Below, piece by piece: positions 1-8,574 of a stretch of DNA of 38,684 bases. Source of the DNA: an uncultured Lachnospiraceae bacterium. GTDB taxonomy: Bacteria > Bacillota > Clostridia > Lachnospirales > Lachnospiraceae. Where the stretch lies: contig CATOJE010000031.1 in the NCBI GenBank assembly GCA_951800145.1, positions 1 to 38,684 on the forward strand, written 5' to 3'. The position numbers and the translations under genes are program-made. Under the pieces are notes generated by a model, which saw only the letters and a list, made by a program, of their open reading frames with translations, was not told the DNA's origin and made no database searches. How positions within the stretch are numbered: position 1 is the stretch's first letter; each line of letters begins with the position of its first letter.

Positions 1-53
1 GACCAAGTCAGCGACCGAAAAGCCAGAACGCAAGCCCGCCCACGAATACACAG

Positions 54-191
54 CCCGCGTCAGGCCGGGTCCCATAAGGAACCCCTCCGAAACCGTCGGC
101 GCTTAGGTCCGGTCTTCCACGGACCTTATGCGTCCGCTACGCTTTCGGCGGAGCGAGAGCGCGGTGACGTTGGGACCCGGCCTGACGCGGG
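54..191. repeat. GC-rich region bounded by a perfect 21-bp inverted repeat
   Basis: Bases 54-74 and 171-191 are perfect 21-bp inverted repeats. Smaller nested inverted repeats lie between them: CATAAGG at 73-79 with CCTTATG at 124-130, and AGGTCCG with CGGACCT around 105-126. The stretch is visibly much more GC-rich than the genes beside it and has no credible coding sequence. It abuts repeat copy R1, so the two may form one composite element. The fold suggests a structured RNA or a cruciform-forming repeat; the function is unknown. Confidence 0.6.
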
Positions 192-344
192 CGTAGCTTC
201 CCGGCGAATATGCGCCTGCACCTTCCCCGCCCCTTGCGACTCCTAACGGGCTACAAAATACTTAGCCAGAGATTCTTAGAAGGTTGGGTAGTACACTTAG
301 CCAGAGATCCCCAAACTATCCGCGACTCACTTAAATCGCAATAC
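191..344 (+). repeat. Dispersed repeat, copy R1
   Basis: About 150 bp that recurs as an inverted copy (R2) at 28993-29145. Hand alignment gives roughly 90% identity. It starts with a GC-rich core, GCGAATATGCGCCTGCACC at about 204-222. It then carries two copies of ACTTAGCCAGAGAT (260-273 and 295-308) exactly 35 bp apart, and ends in CGACTCACTTAAAT. It stops right before the promoter of the gene at 421. Open frames inside it are by-products of the repeat. Confidence 0.8.
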
Positions 345-351
345 CGCCCTC

Positions 352-380
352 TTGCAGATTCCCCCCACATATGCTATAAT
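352..380 (+). promoter_or_regulatory. Sigma-A promoter for the NERD-like gene
   Basis: TTGCAG at 352-357, a 17-bp spacer, then TATAAT at 375-380 with an extended -10 TG at 372-373. It lies just past the end of repeat R1 and about 40 bp before the ATG at 421. Confidence 0.8.
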
Positions 381-420
381 ATCCCAACACCATTCCACAA
401 AGAGAAGAAAGGAAACACGA

Positions 421-1167
421 ATGTCAGACACCACAAAACAGCTCCTTTTCGTCGTAATTATGGCTATCCTTCTTTTACTGGTAGTCCCGATTTTCGAGTC
501 ACGCACTGGAAAAAGCTTCACTGAGCTTTTTTTTGGGATACGGAAAAAGAAGCGTGCTGCATCGGGAGCTCAGACGGCCGCGAAGAAGGAACCCCATATT
601 AATAATGGTTCCAAGGGAGAGCTGACCGCCTTTGTCGCCCAGCTGATCCGGTTTGCTAATAAGTACAAGCTGCGCCTGGTGGCTCCCGGCACTGTGGAGT
701 ATCAAGGGAAGACGGCAAGGCTTACCAGTATTTTAGTTGCCCCTGGCGGTATGATCGGTATTTACTGTCTGGGCTATGGCGGCGAAATAGGGCCTGGCGA
801 CCGGGAGAATGATCCCTGGAAGCAGCATATGAACGGCCAGGACACCACCTTTGATAATCCGGTTTTAGTCTGCCAGGACCAGTATAAGCTGGTAGCTTCT
901 GCTATGGAGGCGGCAGGTATCCAGGGAAGCATTAAGATTGTCACTGTATTTACGAATCCCAGAGCCACGCTCCATTCATATCCTGCATCAGTTTACACTC
1001 AGAAACGTTTTATGGAGGAGCTAAAGGGGAACACAGCATTAAGGAGCGGTACGCTGGATATTGAAAAAACAGCCCTGGCCCTGGCTGACCTGGCTAATGT
1101 AAAGAAGCGGGAGCAGGAAGCGGCAAAAAAACGTTCTGAACAAAAAAAATCCGGCAAACGCCGGTAA
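421..1167 (+). CDS. Membrane-anchored NERD-like domain protein, probably catalytically degenerate
   Basis: 248 aa. An in-frame upstream ATG at 352 overlaps the promoter, so I chose the ATG at 421, which has an AGAAAGGA ribosome site. A single N-terminal membrane segment (about residues 7-24) is followed by a Lys/Arg-rich stretch, so the rest is probably cytoplasmic. Residues about 60-190 resemble the nuclease-related NERD fold: TARLTSILVAPGGMIGIYCL, then DPWKQ, then FDNPVLVCQDQ. The usual strand carrying the E-x-K catalytic pair (IEVKN-like) reads GIYCLGYGGEI, so that pair appears missing. The C-terminal 25 residues are very basic. The assignment rests on motif spacing only. The gene stands alone with its own promoter and terminator. 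Confidence 0.6.
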   Translation: MSDTTKQLLFVVIMAILLLLVVPIFESRTGKSFTELFFGIRKKKRAASGAQTAAKKEPHINNGSKGELTAFVAQLIRFANKYKLRLVAPGTVEYQGKTARLTSILVAPGGMIGIYCLGYGGEIGPGDRENDPWKQHMNGQDTTFDNPVLVCQDQYKLVASAMEAAGIQGSIKIVTVFTNPRATLHSYPASVYTQKRFMEELKGNTALRSGTLDIEKTALALADLANVKKREQEAAKKRSEQKKSGKRR

Positions 1168-1178
1168 TTTAACAAAGC

Positions 1179-1235
1179 GGGCAGTTATCCGTCACTCGTT
1201 TTCTGCGGATAGCTGCCCTGCATCTTTTCTGGGTA
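1179..1235. terminator. Terminator between convergent genes
   Basis: GGGCAGTTATCCG (1179-1191) pairs with CGGATAGCTGCCC (1206-1218), and a T-rich stretch follows on the plus strand. It sits between the convergent NERD-like gene and uppP and probably serves both. Confidence 0.7.
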
Positions 1236-1266
1236 ATTTTTCTATCTTTTTTGTTTAAGCCTGATG

Positions 1267-2109
1267 TCATGCTGCCAGTGCGGTAATTCCGAAGTATGCG
1301 ATTACGATGATCCCCAGCACGATCCGATAATAGCCGAAAAATTTAAAATCGTGATTCCGAATATAGCCCATCAGGAAGCGGATGGAATAAACTGATACAA
1401 AAAATGCTACCAGCATCCCCAGAAGGAGATATCCCACCTGGCCCAGAGTAAAGGAATTTCCGTTGAGAAAGAATTTAACTATCTTTAGCAGGCTGGCGCC
1501 CAGCATAACCGGAATTCCCAGAAAGAAGGAAAATTCCGCTGCTACCCCTCGGGAGCAGCCCAGTATCATGGCTCCCAGTATGGTAGAACCGGAGCGGGAG
1601 GTTCCCGGCACCAGGCTCAGCAGCTGGAACAGGCCAATATACAGAGCCGTCTGGAAGGATACCTGGCTGGTTTTCTGGATAGAAAAGGAAGCTCCTGCAT
1701 TCCGATTCTCCAGCACAATAAAAAGCACACCGTAGATAATCAGCGTCGCCGCCACTACATAAGCATTCATCAGATGCTCTTCCATCCAGTCATTACACAA
1801 AAGCCCCAGGATTGCCGCAGGGACACAGGCTACTACGATCTTCATCCAGAGAACAATGGTGGCATTGACTGCGGCCGGCTTTTTTCTCCTGGAAAAAGGA
1901 TTCAGCTTATCAAAATACAAAAGCACCACTGCCAGAATCGCTCCCAGCTGAATCACCACAAAAAATACATCCAGGTACGCCTTTGGCTGATCCATATGGA
2001 TGATCTCATCCACCAGGATCATATGTCCGGTACTGCTGATGGGAAGCCATTCCGTAAAGCCCTCCACAATTCCCTGCACAATTACCTTTAATATTTCTAC
2101 CACATTCAT
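1267..2109 (-). CDS. uppP: Undecaprenyl-diphosphatase UppP (BacA family)
   Basis: 280-aa polytopic membrane enzyme of usual family length. It dephosphorylates undecaprenyl pyrophosphate to recycle the lipid carrier for peptidoglycan and other envelope polymers. Both signature motifs are present: GFTEWLPISSTGH near the N-terminus, with the conserved Glu and SSTGH, and LVPGTSRSGST in the middle, with the conserved Arg. It is the last gene of the run Sir2-like > hisH > hisF > ung > uppP. The gap to ung is 14 bp, so co-transcription is likely. In other Firmicutes, loss of this family raises bacitracin sensitivity. I see no odd features. Confidence 0.95.
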   Translation of the reverse strand: MNVVEILKVIVQGIVEGFTEWLPISSTGHMILVDEIIHMDQPKAYLDVFFVVIQLGAILAVVLLYFDKLNPFSRRKKPAAVNATIVLWMKIVVACVPAAILGLLCNDWMEEHLMNAYVVAATLIIYGVLFIVLENRNAGASFSIQKTSQVSFQTALYIGLFQLLSLVPGTSRSGSTILGAMILGCSRGVAAEFSFFLGIPVMLGASLLKIVKFFLNGNSFTLGQVGYLLLGMLVAFFVSVYSIRFLMGYIRNHDFKFFGYYRIVLGIIVIAYFGITALAA

Positions 2110-2123
2110 ACGTCCATGTCCCT

Positions 2124-2801
2124 TTATCTAATATTCTCGATCTGCCAGTCTATGGGCTCTAAGCCCTGTTCCTTTAAAAATTCATTCGCCCTGCTGAAAT
2201 GACGGCACCCAAAAAAGCCCTGCGAAGCTGACAGCGGGCTGGGATGAGCCGCTTCCAATATCAGGTGCTTCGGATTATTTAACAGCGCTTTCTTCATCCG
2301 GGCAGGTCTTCCCCAAAGTAAATATACAATGGGGCGATCCTGTTCATTTAATACCTGGATCGCTGCATCGGTAAAGGTTTCCCATCCCAGGTTCCGGTGG
2401 GAATTCGCTGCATGGGCCCGCACCGTCAGCACAGTATTTAATAATAAGACGCCTTGATCCGCCCACTTTTTCAGATATCCATTATCAGGAATGAAGCATC
2501 CCAGATCATCACGAAGCTCCTGATAAATATTCCCCAGAGAAGGCGGGATTGCCACCTCCGGCTTTACCGAAAAGCTAAGGCCGTGGGCCTGCCCCACACC
2601 GTGATAGGGATCCTGCCCCAGTATCACTACTTTCACCTTATGCAGGGGAGTAAATGCAAATGCATTAAATATATCGTCCGCCGCAGGAAATATGCGGCGG
2701 CTTTCATATTCCCGCTTTATTGTATCATAAAGCTGACGATAATATGGTTTCTTAAATTCTCCGCTTAATGGCTGCAGCCAGTCATTATCAATCGCTGCCA
2801 T
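2124..2801 (-). CDS. ung: Uracil-DNA glycosylase
   Basis: 225 aa, a family-1 uracil-DNA glycosylase that removes uracil from DNA to start base excision repair. The water-activating motif VVILGQDPYHG, the mid-protein LLLNTVLTVR and the C-terminal HPSPLSASQGF with its DNA-intercalating loop are all present. A TTG at 2807 is in frame, but AAGAGGG ends directly against it. The ATG at 2801 has a proper 6-nt spacing from that ribosome site, so I start there. It lies between hisF (49 bp upstream) and uppP (14 bp downstream). Confidence 0.95.
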   Translation of the reverse strand: MAAIDNDWLQPLSGEFKKPYYRQLYDTIKREYESRRIFPAADDIFNAFAFTPLHKVKVVILGQDPYHGVGQAHGLSFSVKPEVAIPPSLGNIYQELRDDLGCFIPDNGYLKKWADQGVLLLNTVLTVRAHAANSHRNLGWETFTDAAIQVLNEQDRPIVYLLWGRPARMKKALLNNPKHLILEAAHPSPLSASQGFFGCRHFSRANEFLKEQGLEPIDWQIENIR

Positions 2802-2850
2802 AATCAACCCTCTTTCTCTCTTGTATTAAACGCCTTCCGGCCTCTCTATG

Positions 2851-3609
2851 CTACAGACGCACAGGAACCCCCCGGCCAGCCAGGTATTCCTTAAGGGAAC
2901 GGATCTCCAGCTCCTTATAGTGAAACAAGGACGCCGCTAATGCCGCGTCTGCTTTTCCCGCTGTCAGTGTGTCGTAAAAGTGCTCCATAGTGCCTGCGCC
3001 GCCGGAAGCGATCACTGGAACAGGCACATGCTCCGCCACCATTTTCGTCAGCTCATTATCATATCCTGCCTTCGTCCCGTCGCAGTCCATACTGGTCAGG
3101 AGGATCTCTCCTGCTCCCATACGGCTGGCCTTCACAGCCCAATCGATGGCGTCAAGTCCAGTGTCGATCCGCCCGCCATTTTTATATACATTCCAGCCTC
3201 CGCCCCTCCGCCGCTTCGCATCAATGGCCACTACCACGCACTGGCTTCCAAACTTATCTGCTGCCCTTGAAATCAATTCCGGATCATTAATCGCGGAGGA
3301 ATTGATGGAAATCTTATCCGCCCCCTCCCGCAGAAGCATCCGGAAGTCTTCCACCGTACGGATCCCTCCTCCCACTGTAAAGGGGATAAATACCGTCTCC
3401 GCCACCTTCCTCACCATGTCCACCACAGTCTCTCTGGCATCTGATGTAGCTGTAATATCCAGAAAAACCAGCTCATCCGCCCCGGCTTTATCGTATGCAG
3501 CAGCCACGCTGACCGGATCGCCGGCGTCCTTCAAATTTACAAAATTTATACCTTTTACCACCCTTCCCTGGTTCACATCCAGGCAGGGAATAATCCGCTT
3601 TGTTAACAT
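2851..3609 (-). CDS. hisF: Imidazole glycerol phosphate synthase, cyclase subunit HisF
   Basis: 252 aa, full length. This TIM-barrel subunit uses ammonia from HisH to turn PRFAR into imidazole glycerol phosphate and AICAR (histidine and purine pathways). The catalytic Asp is in [17 protein letters not shown]. The phosphate-binding loops GGGIR and IASGGAG and the second catalytic Asp in [14 protein letters not shown] are present. It starts 9 bp after hisH with an AAGGAGG site in the gap. The remaining his genes are not in the window, so the pathway is split across loci. Confidence 0.97.
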   Translation of the reverse strand: MLTKRIIPCLDVNQGRVVKGINFVNLKDAGDPVSVAAAYDKAGADELVFLDITATSDARETVVDMVRKVAETVFIPFTVGGGIRTVEDFRMLLREGADKISINSSAINDPELISRAADKFGSQCVVVAIDAKRRRGGGWNVYKNGGRIDTGLDAIDWAVKASRMGAGEILLTSMDCDGTKAGYDNELTKMVAEHVPVPVIASGGAGTMEHFYDTLTAGKADAALAASLFHYKELEIRSLKEYLAGRGVPVRL

Positions 3610-3618
3610 GGCGCCTCC

Positions 3619-4257
3619 TTAATTTCCAGATCCATCTTTTGTCCCCAGTCTCTCCATTTGAAGAAAATTTCTTAAAATCTGAAGGCCTACCTGACCGCTT
3701 TTCTCTGGATGGAACTGGCAGGCGAACAGGTTCCCTCTCTCTACCGCCGCATGGATCCGGACGCCGTGCTCCACCGATGCCGCTACAATCGAGGGTTCCT
3801 CTGCCTTGAGATAATAGGAGTGCACAAAATACACATAGGAGCCTTGGGGAATATTCTGAAATAGTCGGGAATTAGGGGCAATCTCCAGGCGGTTCCACCC
3901 CATGTGAGGTATTTTTAATCCCGGGCCAGGAGGAATCCGCAGAATTCTCCCTGGCAGGATCCCCAGTCCCTCCGTATTTCTGCACTCGTCACTTCCCTGA
4001 AATAAAAGCTGCATGCCTAAGCAGATACCTAAAAAGGGAGTCCCGGCCTCTGCCACCTGACGGATTACCGGAACCAGATCATATTGGTGAAGCTTTTCCA
4101 TGGCATCCCCAAAGGCCCCCACACCGGGAAGAATTACTCTATCGGCCTGTAAGATCACCTGCTTCTCCCTGCTGATCACTGCCTGTTCTCCCAGGGCGGC
4201 AAGGGCCTTCTCCACGCTTCTTAAATTCCCTGCATCATAATCAATGATTGCTATCAT
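3619..4257 (-). CDS. hisH: Imidazole glycerol phosphate synthase, glutamine amidotransferase subunit HisH
   Basis: 212 aa. A class I glutamine amidotransferase that releases ammonia from glutamine and channels it to HisF. The nucleophile is in [12 protein letters not shown], and the His and Glu of the triad are in CQFHPEKSG. An in-frame ATG lies at 4269, but [11 protein letters not shown] is the typical HisH start and has GAGGAG 4-5 nt upstream, so I use 4257. The gene overlaps the end of the upstream Sir2-like gene by 17 bp, which suggests translational coupling. Confidence 0.96.
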   Translation of the reverse strand: MIAIIDYDAGNLRSVEKALAALGEQAVISREKQVILQADRVILPGVGAFGDAMEKLHQYDLVPVIRQVAEAGTPFLGICLGMQLLFQGSDECRNTEGLGILPGRILRIPPGPGLKIPHMGWNRLEIAPNSRLFQNIPQGSYVYFVHSYYLKAEEPSIVAASVEHGVRIHAAVERGNLFACQFHPEKSGQVGLQILRNFLQMERLGTKDGSGN

Positions 4258-4921
4258 GGCTCTCCTCATCCTCTCTGTACAGGCTGCTGATAAATGCGGC
4301 TGACTGCTGTGCCACAGAGACAGACCGCTCCTTTATCTCAGAGGGAGTCTGAAACAGCTGTGCATTTATCCGGAACAGCCAGGACTTCTGATTAAAAAAA
4401 ACCGTCTTCTCAAAGGGCCATCGTATCACAGTGGGAGTGAGAAAGCCTTCCCCCAGCTCCAGAACCACCAAACTTCGGTTCAAGGTGCGGGTCAGCCACT
4501 TGCGGTACTCTCTCCAGCTGGGAAGATATCCTTCCTCGATATATGGCTCTGCCTGAATGGTGTTCTCTGTAAGGGCCGCGCCGCAGTGAGGGCAGATCCC
4601 ATCTAGTACTTCCCCTTCCTCCCAGATATCCTTGGTGCAGGCCCGGGAGCACTGACGCCAATGAATATTCCCGCAGGGCGCTGTTACCCTAGCCCTGTCA
4701 AACCGGGACTCATATATCCCGCCATCGGTAAGTGTGGTTACAATAAAATAATCCTTCTCTCCAACCAGCTCATACAGCCGGTCATACCCTTCCCGGACCA
4801 CCTCATTCGGCCCATGGGAAAGTGCTCCGGTAATCCTCCACTCTCCGCCAATTCCTATTAATACATACTGTGCTTCGCTCAGCTTTTCCTTGAGAAAAGC
4901 AGCTTCTTCAATGTGGTTCAT
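4241..4921 (-). CDS. Sir2-like protein, divergent, possibly SirTM-like or inactive
   Basis: 226 aa from the ATG at 4921 (CAGGA upstream); the longer frame would overlap the promoter. The layout resembles sirtuins. A strand YVLIGIGGEW stands where GAGxS is expected. YFIVTTLTDGGIY stands where TQNxDGLH is expected. A four-Cys zinc module follows (PCGNIHWRQCSRAC, then CPHCG). The catalytic HG is replaced by PCG, and the Asn of TQN by Leu. Class M sirtuins (SirTM) also lack this His and act as ADP-ribosyltransferases, but the lost GAG motif points to weak or altered NAD use. Its stop overlaps hisH. The role in a his/ung/uppP operon is unknown. Confidence 0.6.
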   Translation of the reverse strand: MNHIEEAAFLKEKLSEAQYVLIGIGGEWRITGALSHGPNEVVREGYDRLYELVGEKDYFIVTTLTDGGIYESRFDRARVTAPCGNIHWRQCSRACTKDIWEEGEVLDGICPHCGAALTENTIQAEPYIEEGYLPSWREYRKWLTRTLNRSLVVLELGEGFLTPTVIRWPFEKTVFFNQKSWLFRINAQLFQTPSEIKERSVSVAQQSAAFISSLYREDEESHDSNH

Positions 4922-4955
4922 GACCGAATCCTGCCTCTGTTTCTTTTTCCGTATT

Positions 4956-4984
4956 ATCTTACCACATCCTGCAAAAGAAGACAA
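4956..4984 (-). promoter_or_regulatory. Likely promoter of the Sir2-like/his/ung/uppP operon
   Basis: Read on the minus strand: TTGTCT (4984-4979), a 17-bp spacer, TAAGAT (4961-4956) with an extended TGG. It lies about 35 bp before the ATG at 4921 and just past the terminator of the AraC gene. Confidence 0.5.
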
Positions 4985-5013
4985 CAAAAAAGAATCCTGC
5001 TGGCAAGATTCTT
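4984..5013 (-). terminator. Terminator of the AraC-family gene
   Basis: On the minus strand AAGAATC (5013-5007) pairs with GATTCTT (4996-4990) and runs into TTTTTTG. It lies 16 bp past the stop at 5029. Confidence 0.8.
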
Positions 5014-5028
5014 TCCTGTTACTGTCAT

Positions 5029-6000
5029 TTACTGCGCTTCCTTATTCGCCTTCCGGTATTCCTTTGGCGACATTTTATAGTATTCCCGAAAAATGCGGTG
5101 GAAATAGCTGGTATTGTCATAGCCTACCGCTGCACTGACCTCCGCCACAGCCATCCGGGTATTCATCAGCAGATATTCTGCCTGGTTCAGCCGCTTGACC
5201 TGGAGAAGATCCTTATAGTTCTGCCCCGTCAGCTTCTTGATGGTTCTGGACAGCCAGTATACGTCAAATCCCAGCAGAGTGGAAAGCTCTCCTAGCTGCC
5301 CGTCCCGGTAGTTCCCATCAATATATCGCAGTACGTGGAGGATCAAATTCTGCTCAAAGGAGCGGGAGCTTCCCTCCAGGCGCTCCGTGTAATTAGCAAG
5401 CTGCATAAATAACAGCTCCATTCCATTCTGGTTCATCGCCTGCTTGTTAGGCTGAGGGTTAAAAAGCGTCCAAACCATATTTTCGATCAGATTTTGAATC
5501 GGAAGAATGTCTGCCACCTGAAAGTGAAGAAAATGATCATAGATGTGATCTTCACACAGACAGTCCTTTAAAAAATTCCGCGTCAGGTTCTGCCTCTCAC
5601 CCAGCATCCGGACGGGTGCGGAGAAAAATTCCGGAAGGATTACAAAATATACAGCCAAATCCGCTTCTCCGGCCGGGTGCATTTCGTGGGCTGCGTCCGG
5701 ATGCAAAAACAGCAGCTCACCCTCCTTTAAAATCAATTTTTTCTCATCGATGAGATGAATGGTCTCTCCCTGACACATATAGATGGCATTAATGTAGTTG
5801 CGCCGGTGCCTGGGAAGGTGCTTGAACCGGGTGTGCATCCGAAGCTGAATCAGCTTCCCTGTATCCAGCAGCTTCCTCCGGTCTACCACCATACGGGCTC
5901 TCTCCGTGTACCGGAGATGATCTGCCTCCCTCTTTCCTGACAGGATTTCCTTCTCTTCCTCTGTAATTTCACTCAGCTGTCTGACTAATTTTGGATTCAT
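5029..6000 (-). CDS. AraC-family transcriptional regulator with cupin-like sensor domain
   Basis: 323 aa. Residues about 60-150 look like a cupin-type ligand pocket (YMCQGETIHLIDEKKLILKEG, then LLFLHPDAAHEMHPAGEAD). Residues about 215-320 form the AraC double helix-turn-helix, ending in VAEVSAAVGYDNTSYFHRIFREYYKMSPKEYRK. This family usually activates neighbouring sugar or surface-polymer genes on binding a small ligand, but no sugar gene is adjacent here, so the target is unknown. Start at 6000 with AAGAGG upstream. It is flanked by its own terminator on one side and a 136-bp AT-rich gap after the heme operon on the other, so it is probably monocistronic. Confidence 0.9.
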   Translation of the reverse strand: MNPKLVRQLSEITEEEKEILSGKREADHLRYTERARMVVDRRKLLDTGKLIQLRMHTRFKHLPRHRRNYINAIYMCQGETIHLIDEKKLILKEGELLFLHPDAAHEMHPAGEADLAVYFVILPEFFSAPVRMLGERQNLTRNFLKDCLCEDHIYDHFLHFQVADILPIQNLIENMVWTLFNPQPNKQAMNQNGMELLFMQLANYTERLEGSSRSFEQNLILHVLRYIDGNYRDGQLGELSTLLGFDVYWLSRTIKKLTGQNYKDLLQVKRLNQAEYLLMNTRMAVAEVSAAVGYDNTSYFHRIFREYYKMSPKEYRKANKEAQ

Positions 6001-6136
6001 ATTGGCCTCTTCACTTCAAAGCAGCACTTTGATTATTCTTTTATCCTATATACGTATGAATCGATAAATTGTGACAGCATTTTTCGACTTTATCTCTTCG
6101 TTTTTCTTATAATCCTCCTTATTTCTCTAAATTTAT

Positions 6137-7618
6137 CTAACAAATCCTCACTTCCTCCTGAATCCGCCGGAGGATCCCCTCCGGGCTGGCCTCCCCGGCG
6201 ATACAGTCAGCATGGTATCCTAAGGATGTAAGGGCTTCTGCTGTCATACTGCCGATGCAGCACAGCCTGGCCCTGCCTAGCTCCTTTAAATGGGGAGAAG
6301 CGCCACGCACTCCCGAGGCACTGGCAAATACTACAAAATCCATTCCCGCTCCCCCTATCCATTCCGGTTCTACATCATAGATGGGAAGATTCGTACAGTC
6401 AATTCCCCGCGCCTCCAAGATATCCGGCAGCTCCCTGGTTCCCTGACGCGCTCTGGGAATCAGGACCCGGTCCCCTTTTCTCAGCCGCCCGGCCAGCCCT
6501 TCAGCCAGCTCACGGCTGTTAAATCCCTGGGGCACATAGTCCGCATGCAGATAATATTCCCTCAGCGCCTGCTCTGTGCCCCTTCCGATGGCAGCAATCC
6601 TCAAGCCAGCCAGCTTCCGCAGATCCCCTCCTTCTCCATCCCTAGAAGCATAAGAAAACAATCCCTCCAGATAGAGCCGTACCCCATTGGCGCTGGTAAA
6701 CACCAGCCAGGCATACTCCTTCAGGCGGCGGAAGCTTTCCTCGACCTCTGGGCCAGGCAGCGGCTTAATCCTCATCCGGCAGAGACGGTGCACCGTGGCG
6801 CCGTCTTCCTTTAACATCTTTCCCAGCCGCCCGCAAAAACGGTCCGTTCCCACAAGCCCCACATGAATCCCTTCTAACGGCTTCTTCCCTGCCCAGCGAA
6901 GATCAAGGGCGGCCGTCCTGCCTGCCACGATAACCGCCGGCGGCCTTACACCAGCAGCCTCTGCCTTTTCCTGGATGTCCGAAAGCCTTCCTGACACCCG
7001 CCTCTGGCTGGGAAGAGTGCCATTTTCAATCACTGCCGCCGGCGTATCCGGACTCCATCCCTGTTTCATCAGCCCGGTGCAGATCTCGCCCAGGCGGCTG
7101 ACCCCCATCAAGAATACAGTAGTTCCGCCCCAGGCCTTCAGATCATAAAATTCCTCCGGCAGCCTTCCATCCCTTTGCCCATGCCCGGTAATCACCTGAA
7201 ATCCCCGGGACAGCTCCCGGTGGGTGATGGGGATCCCGGCAGATGACAAGGCCGCCACACAAGAGCTGATTCCCGGGACCACCTCATAGCATATCCCTGC
7301 CTCCTTAAGAGCCATGGCCTCCTCTCCGCCTCTTCCGAAAACGTATGGATCGCCTCCCTTTAAGCGCACCACCGCAGCACCGCCCTTTGCCTTGCAAATT
7401 AGCAGCTGGTTGATCTCCTCCTGGCTTATGCTATGCCTCCCTTTTTCCTTTCCCACGTAAATTTTCTCGCAGCCTTCCTTCCCATAATCCAGGAGATTTT
7501 CGGACGCCAGATGATCATAGACAATACAGTCGCAGCTGCCTAAAAGCTGGGCGCCCCTCACAGTGATCAGCCCTTCATCCCCCGGCCCGGCGCCCACCAG
7601 ATAAACCTGGCCCTTCAT
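6137..7618 (-). CDS. cobA-hemD: Uroporphyrinogen-III C-methyltransferase / uroporphyrinogen-III synthase fusion
   Basis: 493 aa, two enzymes in one chain. Residues 1 to about 245 are the SAM-dependent methyltransferase (VYLVGAGPGDEGLITVRG, VVRLKGGDPYVFGRGGEE, VVPGISSCVAALSSAGIP, TAVIENGT-like region), which makes precorrin-2. Residues about 255-493 are a HemD fold (GLVGTDRFCGRLGKML, WLVFTSANGVRLYLEGLF, FASASGVRGA), which closes hydroxymethylbilane to uroporphyrinogen III. Such CobA-HemD fusions are common in Clostridia. The start overlaps the hemC stop by 4 bp, so the two are coupled. With hemC and the precorrin-2 dehydrogenase it gives porphobilinogen to siroheme or early cobalamin precursors. 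Confidence 0.95.
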   Translation of the reverse strand: MKGQVYLVGAGPGDEGLITVRGAQLLGSCDCIVYDHLASENLLDYGKEGCEKIYVGKEKGRHSISQEEINQLLICKAKGGAAVVRLKGGDPYVFGRGGEEAMALKEAGICYEVVPGISSCVAALSSAGIPITHRELSRGFQVITGHGQRDGRLPEEFYDLKAWGGTTVFLMGVSRLGEICTGLMKQGWSPDTPAAVIENGTLPSQRRVSGRLSDIQEKAEAAGVRPPAVIVAGRTAALDLRWAGKKPLEGIHVGLVGTDRFCGRLGKMLKEDGATVHRLCRMRIKPLPGPEVEESFRRLKEYAWLVFTSANGVRLYLEGLFSYASRDGEGGDLRKLAGLRIAAIGRGTEQALREYYLHADYVPQGFNSRELAEGLAGRLRKGDRVLIPRARQGTRELPDILEARGIDCTNLPIYDVEPEWIGGAGMDFVVFASASGVRGASPHLKELGRARLCCIGSMTAEALTSLGYHADCIAGEASPEGILRRIQEEVRIC

Positions 7619-8556
7619 CCCTTCACCTCACTTCCCGGCAAATCAGCTCCCAGCAAGCCAGCCGCCAGCTGTCCCTCCGGCTCAGGAAAGACCTCCCCCT
7701 CAGCCTGGGCTTCCCTGACTGTGCCTTCCTGCCCATAAATACCTCGTAAAAGCCGTCTCCCATCCTCGCAGATCTGGCAATATACCCCCACTGGCTGATG
7801 GCAGCCAGCCGAAAGAAGCCTCAGCACCATCCGCTCGGATTCCAGCTGGCTCATAGCCTTCAGGTCACAGACTGCCTCTGCCAGAAGGCTGCATGGATCG
7901 CCCTTGCGTCCCTCCACTGCCAGGATGCCCTGACCTCCTGCAGGAATCATCTCCTCCGGCGAGAAATAGTGGTATCGGTACCGCCCCCTTCTGGCCTCCT
8001 GGATCCCCAGACGGTCCAGGCCTGCGGCTGCCAGAATAATCCCATCATATAAGCCCTGCTCCAGCTTATCCAGCCGGGTAAGCACATTTCCCCGAAGGTT
8101 TTCGCATACCACCCTGCGCCCTGGCCATAGATGGGCCCCAAGCCGTTCGATCTGAAGCCGCCGCCGCAGGCTGGAGGTGCCAATGCGCAGCTCTCCCCCA
8201 TCTTTATCCCAGCAGCTGCGTCCCTCCAGAGAAACCAGTACATCCCGCACATCGCCCCTGGGAAGCACACTCACGATCTCCAGCCCCTCAGCCAGCTCTG
8301 TCGGGAGATCCTTTGCACTGTGTACTGCCAGGTCGATCTCCCCCTGTAGCAGCGCCTGCTCAAACTCGGTGATAAATACCCCCTTCCCTCCAAAGTCCAC
8401 CAGAGGCTGGTCTAGCAGCTTATCCCCCAGAGTCCTTCTTGGGACAAGTTCACATTCTAAATCCGGATGACATTCCTTCAGCGCCTCCACCACCAGCATG
8501 GTCTGCGCTATCGATAAATCGCTTTCCCGCGTACCGATTCGAATCGTTCTCTTCAT
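7615..8556 (-). CDS. hemC: Hydroxymethylbilane synthase (porphobilinogen deaminase)
   Basis: 313 aa, usual length. It polymerises four porphobilinogens into hydroxymethylbilane. IRIGTRESDLSIAQT, the active-site Asp stretch DLAVHSAKDLPTEL, RRRLQIERL-type Arg residues that bind substrate carboxylates, and the cofactor-carrying Cys in SAGCHQPVG are all present. It starts 18 bp after the precorrin-2 dehydrogenase gene and overlaps the cobA-hemD fusion by 4 bp. hemA, hemB and hemL are not in the window. Confidence 0.96.
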   Translation of the reverse strand: MKRTIRIGTRESDLSIAQTMLVVEALKECHPDLECELVPRRTLGDKLLDQPLVDFGGKGVFITEFEQALLQGEIDLAVHSAKDLPTELAEGLEIVSVLPRGDVRDVLVSLEGRSCWDKDGGELRIGTSSLRRRLQIERLGAHLWPGRRVVCENLRGNVLTRLDKLEQGLYDGIILAAAGLDRLGIQEARRGRYRYHYFSPEEMIPAGGQGILAVEGRKGDPCSLLAEAVCDLKAMSQLESERMVLRLLSAGCHQPVGVYCQICEDGRRLLRGIYGQEGTVREAQAEGEVFPEPEGQLAAGLLGADLPGSEVKG

Positions 8557-8574
8557 TCTTCTTTGTTCTCTTTT

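Noticed and set aside
210..524. Open frame in R1 with a peptide resembling one in R2 (29021-29227)
   Set aside because: Both lie inside the dispersed repeat, have no ribosome site and the first overlaps a real gene and its promoter. The similarity is explained by the DNA repeat.
2990..3622. 210-aa plus-strand frame opposite hisF
   Set aside because: It is the antisense shadow of a clearly conserved hisF gene.
6001..6136. Promoter and operator of the AraC gene
   Set aside because: AT-rich with small palindromes (ATACGTAT, ATCGAT), but no -35/-10 pair with good spacing that I could defend.
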